From Phytophthora quininea (taxonomy: Eukaryota > Oomycota > Peronosporomycetes > Peronosporales > Peronosporaceae): a stretch of DNA of 64,000 nucleotides. The DNA lies in NCBI GenBank assembly GCA_011947345.1, contig JAAVTG010000670.1, positions 711,588 through 775,587 of the forward strand, read 5' to 3'. This document shows, one piece after another, positions 56,300-64,000 of this stretch. The notes below the pieces were generated by a model, which was given only the letters and a program-made list of their open reading frames with translations, had not been told where the DNA came from and searched no databases. Position numbers and translations under genes: made by a program. How positions within the stretch are numbered: position 1 is the first letter of the stretch; every line of letters starts with the position of its first letter.

Positions 56300-57734
56300 C
56301 TAACTTCGCAACGTCGTGAATATCTCTAACATCGACACGGTAAAAGCGCGAGTAATGACGCAACACCTTGACTTTTGTATCGTTCGAGATTTACTGTGCA
56401 TCGGTAAATTGCGTAGCAGTGTGTATATAGCTTCGGGGGCGCCTACTTCTCGCACAGAAAGTGTTGTGTTTGCTACACGTTTTAGAATACTGTGATACGA
56501 CAGGTTAGGATCGCATCGTTTTACGGCCTTTGCGATTACCTGCCTGAAACGGAGTGTATCGGGTTCTGCTTTGCTTACGTATGGTCCTGCATACTCTGCG
56601 GCACCAAACGCGTTTCCTATAATCTGGAGGTCCATATTTGCACGCCAGCACGACAAAAGGCACGGGGAATAGTTATTTATTGGGGAGTTTTCGCGTTTTA
56701 AGTGCACTTTAAGCGTAGGGACTCCATCCGAGGAGCTACCAGTTTCAATTGTTGTGTGCACATGCAGTTCTTTTGGAAAACCAAACCGGCATTCGGGGAT
56801 CTTCTTCCGGCAGGACGATTCTGCATTGCAGACGTGCTGTTGCACGCGCCGAACCAATCGTGATAAATCGCAATTCCAATTTTCTGTCCCAACGGAGGGC
56901 GGTCGCATCGCCAAGATATCAATTTCATCTTTTTATGAGTAGTACACGTGCTACAAGAGCAATCTTCTAGCTCGCTTAAAGACTTCGACAGAACTGAAAT
57001 GCGCTTATCTACATAGGCAGCAAGCTCGGCGCGACCGTCTTCGGTCTCGGACAATTGTAAGACGTCGGGTGCATTCTTAACCCACAGAAGACAGTGAATG
57101 TGAGGGGACCCGCGCTGTTGAAACTCGACCCGCTAGAAATGGTCGGTGATCTCACCAAGAGGCTTCGCTTTGCCACACAGAATCTTATCGAAAAAGCTTG
57201 AAACCTGTGATTAAAGTGTCTAGCGCTAATATCAGGGTTTTCTACTAGATAGCGACGTCGTTCTAGAAATGGAAGCCGTCTACAATCTTCAATTGTTAGT
57301 GCTGGATTGCAGACCTTAGCGAAGTCAGGCCAGATAGTATCTGCTGCACTTCGCGTTAAGAAGAAAATTGGCCATCTAGAAGGAAGGACACGGTTTCTAA
57401 GCATTGCCATTAGATCATCTCGCGCATTGGCCCAATATAAACCGCTTCCACGGACAACCCTGAAAAAGGGCTTAAGCGAGTCCAAAATCTGCATTGCAGC
57501 ATGTAGCTCTTTATCGTCGTGCTTCACGCTATCATCACTTTGTTTTCTACCATGTGCTGAGCCAACACCAGCGGTCTTAACGGCTGCATTTCGACTATCT
57601 GTTTGCGGAATTCGCCGCACAAGACCATCAATTTGACGTCGCTGGATTAGGTTCACGCACAAAAATTTGAAATTCGCATGAATAACAAACCGTCTATCGT
57701 GCCATTTGATTAAATGTGCACAATACTCACTCAA
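56300..57734 (-). pseudogene. Helitron Rep (HUH nuclease) domain, with a stop at the active site
   Basis: The helitron-like N-terminal domain reads FRVVRGSGLYWANARDDLMA and IFFLTRSAADTIWPDF in one frame. The HUH region, [14 protein letters not shown] with the metal-binding His-x-His, is in another. Directly before it, around 57133, DHF is followed by an in-frame TAG where related elements usually have Trp, then RVEF. Downstream frames carry CRFGFPKEL and the Rep C-terminal part to 56300. Confidence 0.85.
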
Positions 57735-57872
57735 GCTGTACTCGTGAATCCGCCCCTCGCTGTCACCAAGAGGATTTAAACCACCGTGTCCATCAGGGAA
57801 CAGTGTAGGGAAGGAGTTTGCATAAGATGCTTCGTGGTGTATTCATTAATAGGTTCATCGCGGCAACGCAGT

Positions 57873-58757
57873 TCACCGATAGGATATACTGTACTGGTGG
57901 CGTCCATACCAACAGCGCTCATTACTTTTCGAGCTCGCTCTGTTTACTTTTGCGTTTCCTTCAAGCTCGAATGAATCATTCAAATTGTCCATGAAAGTTT
58001 GCTCGGGGACTCCAGCGACATCGTCGCGACTAGAACGCTCACGACAGTTTTCGACGGAGTCAGTGTGGCGATTTATCTGTGGATATTGCGCAGCTTTAAT
58101 GTTCTCAGTCAATTCACGCATGCAAGCATACTTTCTGCCACACGAAGTGCACAGCGGGGCAGGAGATTGGGCAGCCTCGGTCGTACTAATGTCGTCTCTG
58201 TGAAGCTCTGTAGCACCAAAGTTTTCACGGCAGCCACACAGTAGATCTTGCGAGTACGAACCAGCAGATGCAGCTGAATCAACGTAAGCAGACCCTGGGG
58301 AGTGAAGAGATTTGTTGTCGTTCTGCTTCAGCTCGTTCACTTGACGGGATGGACCACTTAGGTGCTGCGCTTCCTCTTCGGTGATCGAAACGCTCGGAAC
58401 GTCATTGTCAGCATCAATATGCTCGAGCGCGCGTAAGTTTTCCTCGGATATGAAAATATTTTCGTACAACGGATTATGCGCGATCAACCAGTGTAGCGCC
58501 GCTCGTATCAAATCCGGTCTCACGCGAAAATATTTAGCTGCCTTTTCCGAATTGGAAGCGAGAAACACCACACCGCATGCTTTCAAAGGCCTCGGCAACT
58601 CCTTGACGATCTCTTCGGGGTCGTTCCAATAGTTAATAGCATTTCCCCGCGTAAATTCCTGGCCGTCACGATGAAGATTGACGCAGGTAGTAAAGGAAAT
58701 GCCTAAACCAATTAGCCTCGCTTCCATCCGATTCAGAACAGCAAGCTCCTCGGGCAC
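57873..58757 (-). pseudogene. Helitron N-terminal ORF part with Cys-rich segment
   Basis: Reads PEELAVLNRMEARLIGLGIS, GNAINYWNDPEEIVKELPR and RPDLIRAALHWLIAHNP, the conserved N-terminal region of Helitron proteins, followed by CTSCGRKYACMREL. The frame is open for 294 codons. The upstream part (58758-59300) is degraded. Confidence 0.8.
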
Positions 58758-59301
58758 TTTTCCGGTGCGAAAACCGCTGCATCGAGAAATTTTTGGCGTC
58801 CTTCGCGCTCTAAGAGATCTATAGCAACGATCGCAAAGCCATACTGAAGTAACATCGCCACCGCTACTTGAGATAACACCTTCCTCAATTATTTCAACGA
58901 CACCGTTAAACGGGGAGTTTGGAGCTAAATCAGGGAGGCGAGCTGATTACCCAGAGTGGAGAAGTTGGTGTGGTGGCCACACAATCAACTAATTCGGGTG
59001 GAAACCGTAGCGAAATAGCATAATCCGCCATCCCGCCATATATAGCTCTCCCTCCCGGTTGTGCTAAAAACGGATCCTCATTTTTATGACGGTTAACACT
59101 TTCTATCCAGGAGATCCACCTGAACTTTCGAATATATTCCTTCTTCTATTCTGACCGCCTCTGATGGGGAGTCATTCAACAGAGGTAAAAACCGCAATTT
59201 TTTCCCCCAGGAAGGGATATTATAAATTGTACCCCTAACCGATTCTCAAAACACATACTGTAAAAAGGGTAATGCAAGTGGTAAAAAGACATAATTATAA
59301 G

Positions 59302-59321
59302 GGGGCTACGCCCCAACTAGT
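59302..59321 (+). other. Helitron-type terminus: hairpin followed by CTAGT
   Basis: GGGGC-TAC-GCCCC (59302-59314) is a 5-bp-stem hairpin followed two bases later by CTAG at 59317-59320 and then T, the form of a Helitron 3' end (CTRR, with insertion between A and T). It reads on the plus strand, opposite to the Rep/helicase frames, so it may belong to another copy or to a Helitron-2-like element with hairpins at both ends. Confidence 0.5.
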
Positions 59322-59446
59322 ACAGTGCTCCAACAAGTCAGCGACGGCAACGACGGCAGCGATACGACTACGACCACAGCCAGTCATGCAGCTACTTTCT
59401 CAATTGATGCCTGCGTCTCGCATTATGGTTTGCCACCCATCTAGCT

Positions 59447-60164
59447 CTATTTGGATCTGTACACCACCAACTGCGCCAGTCGGACCAATGCATCTCGCTC
59501 GGGCGAGGGAGCGAACTGCATCGCCGCCTGGCACGCCAACTCGGCCCGGCCGATAGCAAGCGCCTTCGGCCGTGCGATGCCCGTGCTCTTCTCCACCAGC
59601 TCGCTCGCCTGCAAACAAACAGTTATTGTTAGAAAAGTTCGCTTTCATAAAGCCCCGCCAAGCCACGCACCGTCTCGATGTCTCCTCCCTGCGAGAATTT
59701 CCGCTTCGACAGTTCGCGCAGTACAGGAAACTCCTCCTGCGCGAGAAGCAGCGGCGCCGTCGACAGCCCTGACTTTAGGTCGGCTAGTAGCGGCTTGCCC
59801 GTGTTCACTCCTTCGTAGTCCAGCACGTCGTCGATCAACTAGCAGGAAGAAGAGCAACAGGATTAATTATCAGTTGACCATCGAAAAGATCGGTTAGCAA
59901 ATTTGGTACCTGGAAGGCGAGGCCGATGTGACGGCCAAAGGCGAAGCCCAGGTCGCAAATGTGGTCGTCGTGCTTGCCCAACACAAGCGCGGCCTTGCAA
60001 CTGTTGGACATCAGCGAGCCGGTCTTGTAGTAGTTCTTGCGGAGGTAGTACTCGAACGGCGAGATGTCGTCGCGAGCGTCCGCGTTCTTCATCTGCATCA
60101 CTTCGCCCTTCACGAGGTGCTCGATAGATGTCGACATGAGCTCGACCGCCTCCAGATTGTTTAG
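59447..60164 (-). pseudogene. Polyprenyl diphosphate synthase 3' fragment, copy 2
   Basis: Exons 59910-60164, 59671-59838 and 59447-59608 are all in frame, including LLLAQEEFPVLRELSKRKFSQGGDIET, which copy 1 has lost to a one-base deletion. As in copy 1, exons upstream of VELMSTSIEH are missing, so no first Asp-rich motif is present. Confidence 0.85.
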
Positions 60165-60842
60165 CTTGTGTGATTTGCACCGCGCACGTGTATTTATTTG
60201 ACGTTTTGATGCACTCCATGAAGACGTACATGTATTAGATAATGCTTACAATGAGCCATGACATTTATCCAAAGCCTCAGCGCCTTTATCGTCCGAAAGG
60301 AACATATAAAGAAGGACAAATACGCCATACACGCAACAAGCAAGGCGATCGCAATGCACACACTGGGTTCACACTCGAGATACGTAGAGAGCAGCAAACA
60401 ACAATCTCGACTTCGTCACTTAAAAATGTCGCCTGGTGGTGGCCGTGTGCGTGCCCGCGAAGAACTACGTCTCCACCCGAGGGTCGGAGCAAGCCCGCTT
60501 TCATCAACTTCGTACCCATCGCACAAGCTTTCGATAGTCAACGAATATTGGGTAAAGTACTGTCGCCCGCCTCCATGATCAATGAAAATGTCTTCGTATC
60601 CTGCTTCCGCAGCAGAAACGCGGCGGAGCCCAGCATTTCTCGTTTGTCAAGCCGACAGCGGCATCGCAGTCGAGCAGAAGCTGAGCGCGAAGCAGGATTC
60701 ACTCCGCTCACGTTGCCTTGTGATGCAATCGACCCCATCGAGAGATACGCCAGCTGATCGGTCGAACGACCCAGTTAGTCGTCTACTCAAGCCCCAACTT
60801 CGACCAACTTCGTGTCCACCGAGTTGCAAACGCCACTGGTTA

Positions 60843-61331
60843 CTACACCCCAAAGCCGCTGCACCTGTAACGGACGCAAGCGGCGTAACCAGGCAAGTCG
60901 CGTACTAGAGTGAAGGTTTTGGTCGTCGAGCAATACGAAACAATGAAGCTGCTTAAATTTGTCGCTGTGAATTCATAATCGTTTATTGCCATTCGTCGAA
61001 CAAAATTCCAGTAGGCGTTGAGCTTTGCCATCGTTCGCCCAAACACCGCTGCTGCGTATCTCAAGTGGCCGCCAACACGGCTCAAAGTAACACGCTCTGG
61101 AAATTCCCTGAAACAACGTGTTCCTCGCACAATCGGGGCTGCCCGGCAGGCAAAGTAGAGAGCAGAATGTTGTATAAGCAAGCTCCAAATCAACGAGCCC
61201 ACTGACCGCGGAAAAGTAATACCACTTACGCAATCGACAAACTTTGGCTCACGCGGTCCGCAGTAATCGGAGCTCCGTCGAGTTTGACGCAATGCTCGAT
61301 CGATTGAAGCACACTCCACTAGTCCCCACAT
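60843..61331 (-). CDS. Unrecognised 162-codon frame, copy 2
   Basis: Same frame as 37980-38468 with the same start and stop and a few amino-acid changes. No domain recognised. Confidence 0.35.
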   Translation of the reverse strand: MWGLVECASIDRALRQTRRSSDYCGPREPKFVDCVSGITFPRSVGSLIWSLLIQHSALYFACRAAPIVRGTRCFREFPERVTLSRVGGHLRYAAAVFGRTMAKLNAYWNFVRRMAINDYEFTATNLSSFIVSYCSTTKTFTLVRDLPGYAACVRYRCSGFGV

Positions 61332-61649
61332 CTTCCATTCCCAAGACCGCCAATCGTTTTTGAAATGCCTCCGATTATTGCTCCACCAGAGTGCAGTTTC
61401 AAATCAAGTTAACAAAACTGTCATCAGCAGCATCTGATGTATGATGCTGGGATGGATGGTCGCCATGAATTTCAAAATCATGTCTTCCTCAATTCGTTGT
61501 CGAGCTGCAGCAGAAGCGAGGGATCTCTCCAGCAGGATTAACGTCAAGACGTCATTGCAATCCAACTTCTTCTTTGCTGAGAGCAAGACTGCGACCACGA
61601 AGCAACGCGACGCAACTTCGCGGGAGACCCTCCTCGTCAAGTGCTGAGA

Positions 61650-63062
61650 TATATCGATCGGCGGCGCGAGCTTGCGTGTGAGAGACTGCTGTTTGCCACC
61701 GAGATCCTGACAAATCTGTCGCTTATGCTCGTCGACGATCCCACCTCCATTCTGGACAAGTCACGGCGTGCGGCAGCTACAGCAAATTGCGCGTGATGGC
61801 AATCGAACAATCACAACCACCCGCCAGCCTGTATGTGGTCCGATGGTAAGGCCGCCTGACATCGGACGCTGTGGGGTACTTCTCCTCGCCTGTGTGTGAC
61901 TGTTCAGCCCACCGGCTACCTCATGTCGTGGTGAACAACGTGACGGACACCGAGAGCCGCTGAGAACTTGATGGACCGTATCCAATCAGGTGTAGACACG
62001 AAACATGGCACGGCAAGTTTCGTCTTGGCGCGACAAGACCCGGATGGCTCTACCGATCGAAGCACCTTCAACATTGGTCAGCTGACGATCGCCAGCAAGC
62101 TCGCGGTATTGTTGACCCGCAACGTGCTGAGTCGCTGCTGGGACCGCATGCGTTCTCACGCGGAACTCGATCAATCTCGTGTAGCGAGTGCCATGATGGG
62201 GCTCGTCTTCCTGCATCTGAGCATGGGCCTGAGCGTCATCCAGAACTTCACCGGAGCCTTCTTCTACACCGTGTCGAACGAGATCTTCACTGCAGTCGAG
62301 ATCCAACTGGTAGCGGTGTCTCTTGAAATCTTCATGGTGCGTCGACGGTACGAGAACGCTCCCTTCCTTTGGTGTTGTGGTACCTCACCAACCTGCGCAT
62401 GCCGATCCTCATGTCAGTCGTGGTGTTCGTGCCGGCCTACTTTATGATCGGCAATTGTTGCCTCATCGTGGATGATGTTCATTTGCCGTGCCGTCTCCAG
62501 GAGCCGAGCTTGCGCCTCGAACCTCAGGCTGCCATCGGCGATGTATGGATGAGCTGCCACGCGCTGGCTCCGTCCGTGTGGTCTCGCTCTCGCTGACCAT
62601 GGCGCTGTTGTCGTCTCCTGGTGGCGTTGATATGGGCTTCCGTCTCGCGCTATCGGGTGCTTCTTCCGTCGCGCGGACCTGTCGTGGGAGATCATCCATC
62701 CTGCTGCCAATGCTGCTGTTTGGCGGTCTCATGGCCAGCTCGAGCGACACGCCCGTCTACTTTGTCTGGATGAGCTACATCTCGCCCATCAAGTTTGGCT
62801 TCGACGCCATGATGCGCATTTACTGGGGGCAAGTGGACGACATCCCGTGCGACCAGTCCGCGCAATGCAGTTCTGCGCGGCCTGGGGAAGAGGTGCTGGC
62901 CAAGTACAGCGTCTCAGATCGACCCGTTCTGGCGGACGCGATGCTGCTGGTGCCCTCAACGTCTGCTACCGAGCGCTGGGCTTCCTCACATTGCACTCGG
63001 CCAAGCAGCTCTCACCAAGATGTCGGTCAGCAGTACTATCCTATCATATTGCCGCATTTTGA
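61650..63062 (+). pseudogene. ABCG half-transporter relic, copy 3
   Basis: Same fragments as copy 1: degenerate nucleotide-binding motifs, then membrane pieces and the FGGLMASSSDTPVYFVWMSYISP C-terminal part. It has the extra ~134 bp after AYFMIGN and CCC instead of CCCC at 62953-62955, which shifts the last segment. Confidence 0.8.
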
Positions 63063-63204
63063 TGTTATCAGAACCTGATAAAACCTCACTGTTTGAACGT
63101 AAAACCTCGTCAAGTTTCGCGCCCAAACTTCGCGCTCATTCTTCTTTTCGCGCCTGTCGAGCCGAGAAGAGTACCAACGCAAAGACAACAAGTAGGAGGG
63201 CAGG

Positions 63205-64000
63205 ATGTCGATCCTGCACGAGGAGGACAGAAGATGAAGACCAGCAGACGAGAGTGGTAAGCGATCTTGATCCATTTGACCTAATCCTACTGATTATCTT
63301 CGGATTTTTAGGATTACTTTGTTTACTGACGTTCGTTCATAATAACGCAGGAGGGAGCTGCAGCTGCATGAACAGTCCACACTGCGAGTGCCCTGGAAGA
63401 TGGCCGCCTCGACAGCGCTCGCGTCCGAACTCAACGCAGCCAAGAAAGAGATCGAGCGTTTGAGGGCGCAGCTCAAGGCTGCGCAGAATGAGAGCACTGC
63501 CTCGAAGAAGGCAGAACCGACGCTGAGTTTTATGTGCAAACTCTTCTCCGGCGCGTCCAAGGCCAAGTTGGTGCTGAAGGATCGCGTGGAGCAGCTCGGC
63601 GAGAAGCTGGAGACAGCCACAGAAGAGAACAAGCGACTCCGTTCGATGGTGGAGGAGCTACAGAACCAGAAGGCTCATGATGAAGCGACTGCTGTCAGGC
63701 AACTTGATGCGGCGAACGCTCGTGCGCTGTCGAGTGAGAGAGCTACGGCACAGCTTCGTAACAAGCTCGTCGAAGCTCGTCTCGTCTACACTATCGAATC
63801 GGCTGAGCAGATGAAGACTCAGCTTTCCCTTCACAATCGCTCGCTGGTGAAAGCCAATAAGTTACTGGAAGAAGTTCGCAGGGAGAAGACCATGCTGGAG
63901 GAAAAGCTCGTGGCGCTGGAAGGCCAGTTATTCGACCGGAGCAATGGCGACGGCGGCAGCTTCACTGCTTCTTGGCAGAACGATATGAGCAACAGTGACA
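63205..64000 (+). CDS. Coiled-coil protein A, third copy, runs off window
   Basis: Matches 40228-41024. The first exon has lost one G (GAGGACAG for GAGGGACAG) and exon 2 has two compensating one-base changes near 63383 and 63408, so the main coiled-coil frame is kept to the window end. Confidence 0.6.

Larger units (their letters stand above)
53700..59320 (-). mobile_element. Decayed Helitron (rolling-circle transposon)
   Basis: Rep and PIF1-type helicase fragments in Helitron order are read from about 58757 down to 54066. The low-coordinate limit is a guess. The high-coordinate limit is set by a hairpin/CTAGT at 59302-59321. Many frame shifts and a stop in the Rep active-site region show the copy is inactive. 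Confidence 0.7.
59316..64000. repeat. Duplicated block, copy 2 (direct repeat of 36464-41024), continues past window
   Basis: Near-identical to copy 1 from ACTAGTACAG to the window end. Differs by small indels and by an extra ~134 bp at about 62456-62591 inside the ABCG relic. Confidence 0.93.

Noticed and set aside
44233..57135. Stop-codon reassignment (TAG read as an amino acid in SCO1 and the Helitron)
   Set aside because: All intact genes use normal stops; both TAGs sit in elements that are otherwise broken.

Overview
The window reads as nuclear DNA of an oomycete, most likely a Phytophthora-like species (inference). Genes are compact and GC-rich. Introns are few and short (about 59-149 nt), with GTAAGT, GTACGT or GTGCGT donors. 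A conserved eukaryotic gene set sits beside hAT, Helitron and SINE-like repeats. No CRISPR array, operon or bacterial feature is present.

Region 1 (1-29.6 kb) is gene-dense. In order it holds: a GDP-L-fucose synthase (cut by the window start); an ASPM-like spindle protein; ribosomal protein P1; a small spliced membrane protein; a tail-anchored protein; a glycine-rich membrane protein; a peroxisomal 2,4-dienoyl-CoA reductase ending in SKL; a one-module nonribosomal peptide synthetase (C-A-T-TE); a secretory-pathway EF-hand/SAM/FN3 membrane protein; EB1; an RNASEK-like V-ATPase accessory protein; TMEM14; a PH-domain protein; MBF1; snRNP G; and GAR1.

Region 2 (29.7-36.3 kb) is accessory. It has two dispersed copies each of two unrecognised gene families (A and B), an unknown protein, and two divergent Ctr copper transporters, one carrying YHS-like domains.

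Region 3 (36.3-64 kb) is built from duplications and transposons. A block with a 5'-truncated polyprenyl diphosphate synthase, an ABCG-transporter relic and coiled-coil genes occurs at 36.46-41.02 kb and again, in direct orientation, from 59.32 kb to the window end. Overlapping this, a 4.4-4.6 kb segment forms a large inverted repeat (39.33-43.94 versus 44.70-49.08 kb) around a 760-bp spacer holding a broken SCO1. A hAT transposon abuts the outer end of the right arm. A second hAT relic, a small Cys/His-motif gene and a decayed Helitron fill the rest, and a Helitron-type terminus abuts the third copy.

Many conserved reading frames are broken by the apparent loss of exactly one base, nearly always in a homopolymer. 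In most genes the predicted protein becomes continuous if one base is assumed missing at each such point. The duplicated copies also differ from one another by single homopolymer bases. I read most of these breaks as consensus-sequence errors and annotate the genes through them. In-frame stops in SCO1 and the Helitron Rep look like real decay.
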